From positions 124,001 through 188,000 of the forward strand of contig JBDXCG010000006.1 in NCBI GenBank assembly GCA_039980455.1: DNA of 64,000 bases. Direction: 5' to 3'. Positions 1 through 9,679 of this stretch are shown here, piece after piece (position 1 is the first letter of the stretch; each line of letters begins with the position of its first letter). The position numbers and the translations under genes were made by a program. The notes below the pieces were generated by a model. The model saw only the letters and a program-made list of their open reading frames with translations. It had not been told where the DNA came from and ran no database searches. This DNA is from CALINF01 sp039980455. GTDB lineage: Bacteria; Pseudomonadota; Gammaproteobacteria; Pseudomonadales; Halieaceae.

Positions 1-1
1 T

Positions 2-1411
2 ACCACAGCCGCTCTTGCGATGTTGCTGGCCTTGGCCTTTCTGGAACTGTTTGTGCCTGCGTTCAACCAATGGTCTGGAAAGCTGGTGTCCTTGCACTAC
101 TTGAGCATTGCACCCTTTTTGTTGGTTACTACGATTGCTGTGGGCGTGTTAGCCGGTGCGTATCCTGCATACCTGATCACCCGTTCTAGCCCCATCGATA
201 GCTTGAGAAACTCAATGCTCAAGGGCAATCGAGGAAATCTGTTTCGCAGCGTGATGATTGGTTCGCAGTTTGCGATTTCTATCTTCATGCTAGCTAGCGT
301 GATGGTGATGTATTTTCAGAATCAGGAAGTGGAGAAGTCGAGCAATATCTTTCCCAAATCCAACATTGTCATTCTGGATCGGGTGAACGTCGATCTAATC
401 AGAGAACGCCTGCCTACACTGCGGCAACAGTTGCTTGCTATTCCAGGTGTTGAGAACGCTACTTTTTCCAGTCAGGTACCGTTCGAGCAGAGCAATAGCA
501 CGAGTACTGTGTCGCTCATTAAGGGTGACGATGCGGCCGGCGTTGCCATTAACTTTATTCGAATTGACGAGGGCTTTCTTGAGACTTATCAGATTCCCCT
601 TCTGGCAGGGCGAACCTTGACAAGGGATGTGGCTAACGATGTACGCAGGGAAGATTTTTATGAGGTCAATATACTGGTTAATGAACTGGGCGTTAAAAGC
701 CTTGGGTTCGAAAGTGCAGAGGATGCATTGGGCCAGAGTTTCTTTTCTACACGCGATGAAGAAGACGAGGACCCTGTTACCCAGTTTACTATTGTAGGAT
801 TTGTTCCCGATCAGAACTTCCTTGGTCTGCACAATAAGATTAAGCCCACGATCTTTATGCTTTCGCCTAACTGGTTGCGAACAGGTTCTGTGAGGGTGCA
901 GGGCGCTAACTTGAGCCAGACATTGCAGGAGATCGAGCGGGTATGGGAAGAGGTGAATCCTGAGTATCCGATACAACAACGATTCCTGGATGATGTGTTT
1001 GGTGAAATCTACGTGGTGTTCCAAACCATGAACCGTGTGCTTGCCAGCTTTGCGCTGATTGCGCTGTCGCTCGCATTGATCGGCCTGTTTGGTTTGGCGG
1101 CCTTCATGGCAGAGCGCCGCACTCGAGAAATTGGCATACGCAAAGTACTGGGTGCCCGTGTGGATCAAATTGCCCGCCTGTTGGTGTGGCAGTTTTCTAT
1201 CCCGGTGCTGTGGTCACTATTGGTCGCCATGCCGGCTGCCTATGCAGCGTCCGGACTCTACCTGAACTTCTTCGCTGATCGCATCATGATGCTGCCGTTC
1301 ATCATTGTGTTGGCCAGTGTGATGGGTTTGGTTGCAGCTTGGTTGATAGTAGCGGGGCACGCCATCAAGATTGCCACGGCAAGCCCGATACAATCCCTGA
1401 GATATGAATAG
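2..1411 (+). CDS. FtsX/MacB-type ABC transporter permease, C-terminal part
   Basis: The reading frame is open to the left window edge, so the true start lies outside; an ATG at 20 is only an internal methionine. The protein alternates hydrophobic segments with a large periplasmic-type domain (about residues 110-330), then ends in three membrane segments. The cytoplasmic motif 'RTREIGIRKVLGA' after the second-last group of helices is the hallmark of FtsX/MacB permeases. These work with an ATP-binding subunit as mechanotransmission transporters for lipoproteins, peptides or antibiotics; the substrate cannot be told here. The end 'ASPIQSLRYE' is the usual family C-terminus, so the 3' end is complete. 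It is followed by a strong hairpin and a convergent gene. Confidence 0.85.
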   Translation, partial: TTAALAMLLALAFLELFVPAFNQWSGKLVSLHYLSIAPFLLVTTIAVGVLAGAYPAYLITRSSPIDSLRNSMLKGNRGNLFRSVMIGSQFAISIFMLASVMVMYFQNQEVEKSSNIFPKSNIVILDRVNVDLIRERLPTLRQQLLAIPGVENATFSSQVPFEQSNSTSTVSLIKGDDAAGVAINFIRIDEGFLETYQIPLLAGRTLTRDVANDVRREDFYEVNILVNELGVKSLGFESAEDALGQSFFSTRDEEDEDPVTQFTIVGFVPDQNFLGLHNKIKPTIFMLSPNWLRTGSVRVQGANLSQTLQEIERVWEEVNPEYPIQQRFLDDVFGEIYVVFQTMNRVLASFALIALSLALIGLFGLAAFMAERRTREIGIRKVLGARVDQIARLLVWQFSIPVLWSLLVAMPAAYAASGLYLNFFADRIMMLPFIIVLASVMGLVAAWLIVAGHAIKIATASPIQSLRYE

Positions 1412-1433
1412 AACTTGGTAGCCGGGTAGTAAT

Positions 1434-1468
1434 GTGAGCGCTGGGTGCCTTGGTACCCAGGCGCTCAC
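1434..1468. terminator. Hairpin between convergent genes
   Basis: A 13-bp stem (GTGAGCG+CTGGGT pairing with ACCCAG+GCGCTCAC, one bulged G at 1461) with an 8-nt loop sits between two convergent stop codons. There is no clean T-run on either side. It probably serves both genes, but termination is inferred from position and stem strength. Confidence 0.6.
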
Positions 1469-1482
1469 CTAAACCAAACGGA

Positions 1483-3291
1483 CTACCGGTTGGCGACGTC
1501 GTTCGGGGTAGCCTGCAAGCGCTTCGCATTCATACTTTCTGGCGTATCACCCACGTAACGGTACGTGGTGAATCCAAAAAACATCTCGTGCATAGTTTGC
1601 AAGCCAAAGCGTACTGGCATGTCTGGATTGGGGTTGTAGGGATTGCGGTCTGAGTTGTCCATCGCCCCGCGTGCAATAAGCTTGGTACCTGCTGGTAGAA
1701 ACACCGGCTCAGCAAGCTGATAATTGAACTGCCAATTGAAGTCGTATTTGGGCACAGACAACAGCACTTCAGAGGTCCCGTCGGGATACTCGGCGGTGTA
1801 ATTCATGTACTTGCCGCGGTAGTGCATGTGCGGCATCAGTCCGTATAGATAGGCATCCCGTTCAATCTCCTGCACGCCTTCCAGTTTGTATTCCTTTGTA
1901 TTGGGCGGAATTAAAAATCGTCGCTGCCCTGCAGATCCGCCAGACATCACGTACTTCGGTGGTTTGTCGTGCAGGTAGATGCCGATCAGTGTCTCGTCGA
2001 CGCTGGCTTTGCCAGAGGTGGTGTAGTGCATTTGCAATAGCAAGCTGGATCCAGCGCGTACCAGTGCGCCGGAATCATCACGCCAGATGTCAGGCTGCCT
2101 GCCGGGTGCAAAGCCGCCTAATGATTCACCCAGACCACCATCGTCCGCCTCTCTGGACGCGGCTCGATCCGCAGGGCTGGAGAGGTAGGTAATGATGTGG
2201 TGCAGCACCTTGCGATCACCCGGTACGTATTCTACGGCCTTAATCCAGATGTCTTCGTCCAGATTCATTGGCACGGGCACATAGCGATAATCCAATATGC
2301 CTGTTGCTGGAATCTCCTGCGCGGGCACTTTGAGTACGATGTCTGGCTCACCCATAGAAAACGTAGTGTCTTCAAATTCCAACGCGGCCAACGGATCGGG
2401 AGCGTCGTCGATAGGTGCGCCTGCATCTATCCAGTGCACCAGCGTTTGCAGTTCAGCGATCGATAAACCGGTTGCGTCTTGAATCGGTTTGCCTACGTGA
2501 GGATCAATCTGACCGGGCGGCATACGGCGCGTGAGCAAAACCTCCTTCATCATGCGCGACCAGCCTCGCACCATGGCATGATCTGTCATAGACCAGGGGC
2601 CTATACCGCCGTTGTGATGACACTGCACACAATTCTCGACAAGAATTGGCGCTATGTCAGCCGAGTAGCTGGGGGGAGTTTTCGCGTGTTGATCTTTCGC
2701 AGGGAAGGTAATCAAGCATCCCGGTGCTTCGGGTACGTCTGCAGCCAACGCCTCGCCCGCCAGATAACTATCTAGCGCATCGCGCAGATAGAAGTTCTTT
2801 GCTTGCGCCTTCTGGGTCTCATAGTGAAGGCGATCATCAATTGGCCCTCGATAGACCACCTCCATTGTCTTGGGATTAATGATGAACGTCTCAGAGGTAC
2901 GATCAACGCCCAGCATTTCTGCTACCAGCTGAGACTCGTCCATGAGGATGGGGAAGTCGTAGTCCAGATCTTGAGCTTCGGCAGCGACGCTAACGCGTGT
3001 GTCCTGTGACTGGGGGTTAAGCATGAAAAACTGTACGCCTTGCTCGGCGTAGTCTTCTCGAATAGCTTTCAGCTCGGGCACGCTGTTGCGCACAATAGGG
3101 CAGCCATTGCCCTGAATGAAGATCACAATCGCCTTATTGTCGCCGTACCAGCTAAGTTTGTGATGCTTGCCGGTTTGGTCCAGCAGGGCAAAATCGCCAA
3201 TACGAGGCGCCTCTGCTGCAGCGACGCTGTTGGCCATCAACAAACCGAAGGCCATGCAGAAAGTTGCAAAGTAGGTGGGTAGGCGGCTCAT
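1483..3291 (-). CDS. Secreted redoxin / c-haem / copper monooxygenase-like fusion protein
   Basis: About 602 aa starting at the ATG preceded by AGGAGAG; an ATG nine codons upstream has no such site. A signal peptide ends near 'NSVAAAEA'. Domain 1 (about 30-200) is a thioredoxin/AhpC-TSA fold with the motif 'GNGCPIVR'; only one active-site Cys is seen. Domain 2 (about 210-310) carries a CxxCH haem-type motif, 'CVQCHHNGGIGPWSM'. Domain 3 (about 330-600) resembles the Cu type II ascorbate-dependent monooxygenase fold, with His-rich motifs 'VLHHIITYL', 'QMHYTTSG' and 'PHMHYRGKYM'. The three-domain order suggests a periplasmic redox enzyme in which the haem and thioredoxin parts could feed electrons to copper; substrate unknown. 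It is monocistronic and convergent with the preceding permease. Confidence 0.75.
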   Translation of the reverse strand: MSRLPTYFATFCMAFGLLMANSVAAAEAPRIGDFALLDQTGKHHKLSWYGDNKAIVIFIQGNGCPIVRNSVPELKAIREDYAEQGVQFFMLNPQSQDTRVSVAAEAQDLDYDFPILMDESQLVAEMLGVDRTSETFIINPKTMEVVYRGPIDDRLHYETQKAQAKNFYLRDALDSYLAGEALAADVPEAPGCLITFPAKDQHAKTPPSYSADIAPILVENCVQCHHNGGIGPWSMTDHAMVRGWSRMMKEVLLTRRMPPGQIDPHVGKPIQDATGLSIAELQTLVHWIDAGAPIDDAPDPLAALEFEDTTFSMGEPDIVLKVPAQEIPATGILDYRYVPVPMNLDEDIWIKAVEYVPGDRKVLHHIITYLSSPADRAASREADDGGLGESLGGFAPGRQPDIWRDDSGALVRAGSSLLLQMHYTTSGKASVDETLIGIYLHDKPPKYVMSGGSAGQRRFLIPPNTKEYKLEGVQEIERDAYLYGLMPHMHYRGKYMNYTAEYPDGTSEVLLSVPKYDFNWQFNYQLAEPVFLPAGTKLIARGAMDNSDRNPYNPNPDMPVRFGLQTMHEMFFGFTTYRYVGDTPESMNAKRLQATPNDVANR

Positions 3292-3432
3292 AGTGCTCTC
3301 CTGAATAGTTCTTCGCATTTATCGCTGCATGGGGACGCGCAGCAATAAAGCCAGCGCTACAAAATATCACAATCTGGATGCAGAGCCAGTGTGTTATAAA
3401 TCTACGTATACGGCGAAAGATGGGTTCAGAAT

Positions 3433-5733
3433 ATGAAGTTGGTGGGTGTATTGGTGGAACGCAGGGTGATTCTCGCTCTGCTTACCCTCATTGTGACCGT
3501 TGTGGTGGGCCTTGGGGTTCCGCGCATAGGGCTGGACCCCAGCTCTGATGCCATCCTGCCTGAGAATGACCCGTACGGCGCACTGGTTGAAGAGGTGGAG
3601 CAAGACTTTCCTCGTAGCAGCTCAGCGCTGTTTGCCTTTATCGCGCCTGATGGCGATATATTCAACCGTAATGCCCTGGGTGCAATGGAGGCGTTGCATG
3701 AGCGCTTCGGCGAGGTGCAATCAGCAGTAGCGGTGGGATCACTCATCAATTTCCGCTTGAATGCGGTGGATGAAGATCTCTACGATCGCAAGTACCTACT
3801 GCCCCCGCTGGAGTCGTTAAGTGATGACGATTTGGCCGCGGTAAAACAGCTAGCTCTGTCGGATGAAGACCTCACCAAAACGCAGCTCTCACCCGAAGGT
3901 GATATGGCGCTAGCGTTATTGAAATATCGGCCAAATAGCGAAGACCGGGAAGAGAGGCTTTCGATTTCCCGGTCGGTGATAGAGCTGCGGGATTCGCTAA
4001 GAGAAGAACACCCCGGCGTTGAGATCTACGCACTGGGTAATGACCTGTTTGAATTGGACAGCTATCTGGCTCAGATAAAAGACCGTACCAATCTAGCGCC
4101 CCTGGTGGCATTGTCTACCACGCTATTGCTTTGGCTATGCCTGAACTCGTTACCCTTTGCCTTATGTACCTTAGTTGTCTCGTTCGTGGGTATCTTGCTC
4201 ACGATGGGTACCGTGGGTTGGTCTGGGTTTGAGTTTAACCAGATCTCCAATATGGGTCCGCTGGTTGTGCTTACCATTGCGATGGCTCACGGCATTCATA
4301 TCATCTCCATCTACCTGCAGGGCTTGCATGAAGGGCGCAGCAAGGAAGACGCATTGCGCTATAGCCTAACGTTGAATCTACAGCCGGTCACACTGGCTAC
4401 CGTTACGACTGCTATGGGCTTTTTGAGTCTCAATTATTGTTCCTCTGCTGGTATCTACGGTTTTGGCAATGTGGTGGCTATGGGCGTGGTATGGGCCTAC
4501 CTGGTTACATTAACGCTTCTGCCTGCCGTAATCATGTTAGTACCAACGCGGCGAATTCCTCGCCCCTTGGGCGTTCGCGGCATGATCGCCAAGGTGACCA
4601 AGGTTGTGATTGCGCGTTCAAACGCGTTGTTCTGGGCGAGTTTGGTGGTCATCGGTATCTGCCTGGCGATGTTGCCATTAAACCGCGTTGATTTTGATCG
4701 CTTTGCGTTTATCGACAAAGAATCTGATTTCCACTTGGTGATTACCGCGCTTGCAGAAAAGATAGGTAATGACCAAACACTGGTGTACGCCATTGATAGT
4801 GGTGAGTACTACGGCATTGCGAACCCAGAATTCATGAAAGACATAGAGCGCTTCGCCACCTGGCTTGAAGAACAGCCCGATGTGAGTGTTGTGAACAGCT
4901 ATGTCGGTATGCTCAAGACATTAAATAAGTCCGAGAATGACAACGACGAGGCCTTCTACCGACTACCCGAAGATAACCTTCAGGTAATCGATTACCTGGT
5001 GGGTTATCAGCTTATTCAGGAGATTGAGCCGCACCTTGAGCCGATCTTTGATCCTGAGTACACCACGGTGCGTGTGTCGGTTGGTACCTCTAACCTCTCC
5101 AATAGAGAGCTACTTGAACTAAATGAGCGAATCGAAGAATGGTATGCGAGTAACCTTAATCCTGATTACCGGGTGCTCCCTGCTAGCAATACCATTTTAT
5201 TCTCGCGATTAAACAACACGATCTCTACCCAGCTACTGGAGGGGTTCACCGTTAGCTTTTTCCTCATTACGCTAACCATGCTGATAGGGTTGCGCAGCGT
5301 GCGCTACGGCCTTTTGAGCATTGCGCCAAACCTGTTTCCTCCCGCCATTGTGTTTGGGGTATGGGGCTTACTGGTTGGCGAACTAAGCCCCTACATTCTG
5401 ATGCTGTTCTCAATCAGTATCGGTTTGGTTGTGGATGACTCAGTGCATGTGTTGAGCAAATATATCGCGGCGCGCCGAGAGGGCAAAACGCCGGAGTCGG
5501 CAGTAGCCTATTCGTTGGATAAGGCGGGTTCGGCCATCACGATTACCACCGCAGCGTTGGCGATGGGTACCTTCATCCTGGTGTTCTCTAATACCTACTA
5601 CTATCAGAACGTGGCATTGATGCTAACGCCAATCATTGTCGTAGCGCTGCTGTTAGACCTACTGTTTTTGCCGCCTCTGCTCATGAAGCTTGATCACTAT
5701 TTGGAGAGGCGCGCCGAGCTCGCCAAACACTAG
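3433..5733 (+). CDS. MMPL/RND-superfamily transporter
   Basis: 766 aa with two RND-like repeats. Each has one N-terminal helix, a periplasmic loop of about 150-200 residues, then a five-helix bundle. Both bundles contain the family signature between TM helices ('VLTIAMAHGIHIISIYLQG' and 'SISIGLVVDDSVHVLSKY'); the DDSVH form is typical of predicted exporters of the RND superfamily. The likely role is proton-driven movement of a hydrophobic or lipid-like substrate out of the inner membrane. No adaptor or outer-membrane partner lies alongside. The stop is 6 bp from the convergent EamA gene. Confidence 0.85.
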   Translation: MKLVGVLVERRVILALLTLIVTVVVGLGVPRIGLDPSSDAILPENDPYGALVEEVEQDFPRSSSALFAFIAPDGDIFNRNALGAMEALHERFGEVQSAVAVGSLINFRLNAVDEDLYDRKYLLPPLESLSDDDLAAVKQLALSDEDLTKTQLSPEGDMALALLKYRPNSEDREERLSISRSVIELRDSLREEHPGVEIYALGNDLFELDSYLAQIKDRTNLAPLVALSTTLLLWLCLNSLPFALCTLVVSFVGILLTMGTVGWSGFEFNQISNMGPLVVLTIAMAHGIHIISIYLQGLHEGRSKEDALRYSLTLNLQPVTLATVTTAMGFLSLNYCSSAGIYGFGNVVAMGVVWAYLVTLTLLPAVIMLVPTRRIPRPLGVRGMIAKVTKVVIARSNALFWASLVVIGICLAMLPLNRVDFDRFAFIDKESDFHLVITALAEKIGNDQTLVYAIDSGEYYGIANPEFMKDIERFATWLEEQPDVSVVNSYVGMLKTLNKSENDNDEAFYRLPEDNLQVIDYLVGYQLIQEIEPHLEPIFDPEYTTVRVSVGTSNLSNRELLELNERIEEWYASNLNPDYRVLPASNTILFSRLNNTISTQLLEGFTVSFFLITLTMLIGLRSVRYGLLSIAPNLFPPAIVFGVWGLLVGELSPYILMLFSISIGLVVDDSVHVLSKYIAARREGKTPESAVAYSLDKAGSAITITTAALAMGTFILVFSNTYYYQNVALMLTPIIVVALLLDLLFLPPLLMKLDHYLERRAELAKH

Positions 5734-5739
5734 GCTGGG

Positions 5740-6642
5740 TTATAGCGCGGTACTTTCAACGTGCTCAACAGTCTCGGGATGCTGCCGTGCTGCCAGCAGG
5801 CACCCAGACACAATCAGTGCAGTGCCTGCAATGGTGCTGAGGGTAAGCACTTCGTCATAGGCCAGCCAGCCAAATAACGACGCCCAAACAAAAGCCGTGT
5901 ACTCCACTGGAATCAGGTTTTTGGCCTCGGCGCGTGCATAGGCCCACGATAAAAGCATCAGTGAGATTAAACCCAGAACCGCAGTGACTGTGAGCACAGG
6001 CCATTGCTCGGGTAGCGGCACCACCGCCAAGAATGGCGCAAAGAGTAAATACACCGACACCACGGTAGCGTTTTGGAATAGAGAGATTTCAACAGGATTG
6101 GATATCAGCGCCTGCTGCCGCTGCAGTATCAGGTTGTAGCCATATAAACCGGCAGAGGCCAAAATTGCCGCCACTCCCTTGATCGTTTCTGCAGTGTAGT
6201 CGCCACTGAGTTTACCTTGTACAACCACAACAGCGCCGACTAGCCCGATCAGTGAAGCGATCACAGAGTTATTGCCCACTTTCTCACCCAGAAGAATAGC
6301 AGCCAGATACAGGGCGATTAGTGGTGCGATAAACGACAGCGCGATAGCCTCTGCCAATGGAATGTAGATCAGTGCCCAGAAAAAGAGATAGGCCATAACA
6401 GAGGTGACAAGCCCGCGCCAGATATGGATACGCAAGGCGGGTTTAGCTGGCAGTGCACAACGTTTGGCAGTGAATAGTAGTAATGCCAAGCACATGGCAA
6501 TACCGGTGCGCCATAGCATGGCGTTGTAGGTTCCCATCTCTATCGATAGGCCCTTCATCATTGCGTCCATGGCAACAAATGTAGCGATACCCAGGCAAGC
6601 CACTGAAAAAGGGATGCCGGGGTTCATTGTGCTTTGGCTCAT
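5740..6642 (-). CDS. EamA/DMT-family transporter
   Basis: 300 aa, very hydrophobic, fitting ten TM helices made of two EamA repeats (about 10-145 and 155-290). The second half has the family-typical 'LIPVEYTAFVWASLFGWLAY' stretch. Members export amino acids, metabolites or drugs; the substrate cannot be inferred. Start: ATG at 6642; an overlapping longer frame has no supporting ribosome site. The gene is convergent with the MMPL gene and divergent from the alpha/beta hydrolase. Confidence 0.85.
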   Translation of the reverse strand: MSQSTMNPGIPFSVACLGIATFVAMDAMMKGLSIEMGTYNAMLWRTGIAMCLALLLFTAKRCALPAKPALRIHIWRGLVTSVMAYLFFWALIYIPLAEAIALSFIAPLIALYLAAILLGEKVGNNSVIASLIGLVGAVVVVQGKLSGDYTAETIKGVAAILASAGLYGYNLILQRQQALISNPVEISLFQNATVVSVYLLFAPFLAVVPLPEQWPVLTVTAVLGLISLMLLSWAYARAEAKNLIPVEYTAFVWASLFGWLAYDEVLTLSTIAGTALIVSGCLLAARQHPETVEHVESTAL

Positions 6643-6829
6643 AGTAGGCTGCTGGATGCTTTGCTTGGTTGGCGTCGGGCGAATGTTGATTGCGCAATGC
6701 GATAGATGGCTATTGTAGCTTAGCGAGCGCCGCTTGGCGTTGCTTAATGTAGGCTTTCGACTCGCTCTGCAACTGTTACTCCATGGGGTATGCTACATTC
6801 ATGCGCAGAGGCTACTACGAGTACAAAAC

Positions 6830-7618
6830 ATGAATGAGACGATGTCGGTTGATGGTATCAAGGTGTATGTAGAAGGCGCCGGCCAGGAGACGATTGTAAT
6901 GCTGCATGGGTGGCCAGACACCCACGAGCTCTGGCAGCAGCAGATTGAATACTTCAAGGATACGTACGTTTGTGTAAGTTTTACGATGCCGGGTTTTGCC
7001 GAAGGTGATCGCACTGACTACTCCGTGAGCGATGTTGTGGCAAAGATTAAGCTCATTGTCGATGCAGTCAGTCCTGACCAACCTGTAATCCTGATCGCTC
7101 ACGATTGGGGCTGCGCGTTTGGTTATGAATATGCGATGCGTAACAGCGACAGGGTCAAGAAAATGATCGGCCTGGATGTGGGTGACATCAACTCAGACTA
7201 TTTTACGGAGTCTTTAACGATAAAGCAGAAGCTGATGGTATTTAGTTATCAGATTATTCTTGCAATAAGCTTTGTACTGCCAAGATCAATCGGTAACAGC
7301 ATGGCCAAGTTTGTGGCCAAAGTGCTCGATGCAAAGAGCAACAGAGACAAAATTCATGCGGGCATGAGTATGCCGTACGCCATGCGCTGGTTCGGTAGCA
7401 ATGGCGGTATGAAAGACCTGTCGCCTATGGAGCCTTCGTTTCCGTTCTTTTATGCCTACGCCGCCCAAAAACCAATGATGTTTCATTCGCCGCAGTGGCT
7501 GCAGTACCTGTCGGATAGCCCAGAGAATAAGATACAGTCTATTGATTGCGGGCATTGGCTTATGATCGACAAGGCGGATGAGTTCAACGCGTCTGCGGCA
7601 GACTGGTTGAAACGCTAG
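6830..7618 (+). CDS. Alpha/beta-hydrolase fold protein
   Basis: 262 aa from the ATG at 6830. The frame is open further upstream to 6734, but homologous folds begin near 'MSVDGIKVYVEGAG', so the short start is preferred without a strong ribosome site to decide. Seen: oxyanion region 'VMLHGWPDTHELW', the segment 'LIAHDWGCAFGYEYA' where the nucleophile position is Asp (HDWG), and a C-terminal 'DCGHWLMID' with the catalytic His. HDWG is characteristic of epoxide hydrolases and haloalkane dehalogenases, so an Asp nucleophile is likely. Substrate unknown. Confidence 0.8.
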   Translation: MNETMSVDGIKVYVEGAGQETIVMLHGWPDTHELWQQQIEYFKDTYVCVSFTMPGFAEGDRTDYSVSDVVAKIKLIVDAVSPDQPVILIAHDWGCAFGYEYAMRNSDRVKKMIGLDVGDINSDYFTESLTIKQKLMVFSYQIILAISFVLPRSIGNSMAKFVAKVLDAKSNRDKIHAGMSMPYAMRWFGSNGGMKDLSPMEPSFPFFYAYAAQKPMMFHSPQWLQYLSDSPENKIQSIDCGHWLMIDKADEFNASAADWLKR

Positions 7619-7734
7619 TTGCGTTTTCAAGGCCTGACCAAAAAGTTAAGTCCACCACCCTCCTGATTGCCTGTAGCGGGTCATGACGCCTGCACGGATC
7701 GATACAGCTACTGATTCATGTTTATATTGCAGCT

Positions 7735-8718
7735 ATGCATACAGCCATCGATAACATAGTGCTTGGCGCAACGGGCGCGCAGGCGATTCACAGCGCCACT
7801 GCTATTCAATCGTTATGGAGTGGGTATGGAGAAATAGTGCGGCTAGCGCTAGTGGGCTCCAGTTATCCCTCGGTAATTCTCAAGCACATCAAACTGCCAG
7901 AAGCCGGAAGCCATCCTCGTGGTTGGAATACTGATCGCTCGCACACGCGCAAAATACGCTCCTATCAGGTTGAAGCGCATTGGTATCAAAACTACGCCCA
8001 TCACTGTGATGAGCAGTGCCCTGTGCCAGCTTGCTTGGAAGTCAATGCGAGCGAGAATGAAACCTTACTGTTGCTAACGGATCTTGATGCCGCCAGGTTC
8101 GATGTCAGAAAAGAAGCCGCGACGATGCACGACGTACACGCCTGCCTCGATTGGTTGGCCAGTTTTCATGCCACGTTTCTCGGTAGTTCAGCAGAGGGGT
8201 TGTGGGAGTGCGGTAGCTATTGGCATCTGGATACTCGCCCAGACGAATTAGAGGCTCTGGAGGATGTTCGCTTGCGTGAAGCAGCGCCGGCCATCGATCA
8301 ACAACTACGACAGGCACACTATCAAACCCTCATCCACGGTGATGCCAAATTGGCCAACTTCTGTTTCTCGATCGATACCCCTAAACCTAGCGTGGCAGCG
8401 GTAGATTTCCAATATGTGGGGCGCGGCTGCGGCATGAAGGATGTAGCCTACTTTTTGGGAAGTTGTTTGCGCGAAGAAGAATGTGAAGCGCACGAAAGAC
8501 AGTTGCTGGACTATTACTTTCTCAGGTTAGGCCGGCAGGTAAAGGAGAAAAAACCGGGTGTGGATTGTCTTGAGTTGGAACGCGAGTGGCGAGAGCTCTA
8601 CGATGTGGCCTGGGCGGATTTTCACCGATTTCTAAAGGGCTGGAGTCCGGGCCATTGGAAACTCAATAGCTACAGCGAGCAGCTAACCCGTAGAGTTATC
8701 GAGCGACTCCAATCATGA
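7735..8718 (+). CDS. CHK/APH-type kinase-like protein
   Basis: 327 aa with an aminoglycoside/choline-kinase fold. The catalytic loop is 'LIHGDAKLANFCFS' (HGDxxxxN) and the metal-binding loop is 'VDFQYVGRGCGMKDVAYFL', the form seen in ecdysteroid-kinase-like (CHK) proteins. The small-molecule acceptor is unknown. It overlaps the next gene by 4 bp (ATGA), so the two are probably translated together. Confidence 0.8.
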   Translation: MHTAIDNIVLGATGAQAIHSATAIQSLWSGYGEIVRLALVGSSYPSVILKHIKLPEAGSHPRGWNTDRSHTRKIRSYQVEAHWYQNYAHHCDEQCPVPACLEVNASENETLLLLTDLDAARFDVRKEAATMHDVHACLDWLASFHATFLGSSAEGLWECGSYWHLDTRPDELEALEDVRLREAAPAIDQQLRQAHYQTLIHGDAKLANFCFSIDTPKPSVAAVDFQYVGRGCGMKDVAYFLGSCLREEECEAHERQLLDYYFLRLGRQVKEKKPGVDCLELEREWRELYDVAWADFHRFLKGWSPGHWKLNSYSEQLTRRVIERLQS

Positions 8719-9599
8719 ATAGAATTGCACTGCCATTGCAGTCCCTGTGTGATGTGGCGATACAGGCAGCTCGAGAGGCTGGGCAGTTTATCCAGGGCAT
8801 AGACCGCAGCACACTGCAGTCGGGCTTTAAGGAGGCTGGCAGCAGCGCGGCGTCGCAAGTTGTGACTGAAGTGGATACGGGTAGCGAGGCCATCATCCGC
8901 GAGCATTTGCAGGCAACCTCAGAGCAATGGGATATTGCCTTTGTTGGAGAGGAGTCGGTACAAGACTCGCCCGGCGTTACCCCTGCGCGATTGGTGAAGC
9001 CGTATCATTGGTGTGTAGATCCGCTGGATGGCACGCTCCCATTTATCCAAAGTGGCTCGGGCTATGCGGTTTCAATCGCGCTGGTCGAACGATCCGGTTT
9101 ACCACTCATTGGTGTTGTTTACGACCCGGTAAGCGCTACGCTAATGCACGCCATAATAGGGCAGGGCGCTTATAGAGATCATGTGCCGATTACCTATGCG
9201 ACTTCAGCTCCCACCTCGTTGGTTGTGTTTGCCGACGCAAGTTTCAAGACGCATGCAAGGTACGCTGATATGCTCGATGCTCTGAATGAATGTGCACAGA
9301 ATTTAGTTCTGGAGGGTGTTGAAATTGTGTACGGCAGCGGCGCTGTGAAGAATGCCTGCCAAGTTCTGGACCACCCCGCAGCCTGCTACGCAAAGCTGCC
9401 TAAGCCTGAGGAAGGCGGTGGTAGTATCTGGGATTTTGCAGCCACCGCTTGTATTGTCGAAGAGGCAGGAGGCTGGGTCAGTGATATCCATGGGCTGCCA
9501 CTCGCGCTCAATCGCTCCGGCACCACCTTTATGAATCAACAAGGCGTACTGTATACGTCCAATGAGTCGATCGCACGACGCCTGATTAAGAGCCTCTAG
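8715..9599 (+). CDS. Inositol-monophosphatase / CysQ-family phosphatase
   Basis: 294 aa. Metal-binding motifs of the Li-sensitive phosphatase superfamily are in order: 'FVGEES' (Glu ligand), 'WCVDPLDGTLPF' (DPLDGT) and 'IWDFAATACIVEEAGG' (WDxAA). Related enzymes dephosphorylate inositol phosphates or 3'-phosphoadenosine 5'-phosphate; the motifs alone do not decide between them. Coupled by ATGA overlap to the upstream kinase-like gene, suggesting phosphorylation and dephosphorylation of related small molecules. Confidence 0.8.
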   Translation: MNRIALPLQSLCDVAIQAAREAGQFIQGIDRSTLQSGFKEAGSSAASQVVTEVDTGSEAIIREHLQATSEQWDIAFVGEESVQDSPGVTPARLVKPYHWCVDPLDGTLPFIQSGSGYAVSIALVERSGLPLIGVVYDPVSATLMHAIIGQGAYRDHVPITYATSAPTSLVVFADASFKTHARYADMLDALNECAQNLVLEGVEIVYGSGAVKNACQVLDHPAACYAKLPKPEEGGGSIWDFAATACIVEEAGGWVSDIHGLPLALNRSGTTFMNQQGVLYTSNESIARRLIKSL

Positions 9600-9679
9600 T
9601 CTTATTCTTCTGGGCTTTTCCAATTTTGGCCAGTACCATTTCATCGCAAATACACGGTTGCTATTTACTTGATGCGGGA

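Noticed and set aside
395..1168. Long minus-strand open frame (257 codons) opposite the FtsX-type permease
   Set aside because: No sensible protein features; lies wholly opposite a well-supported coding frame.
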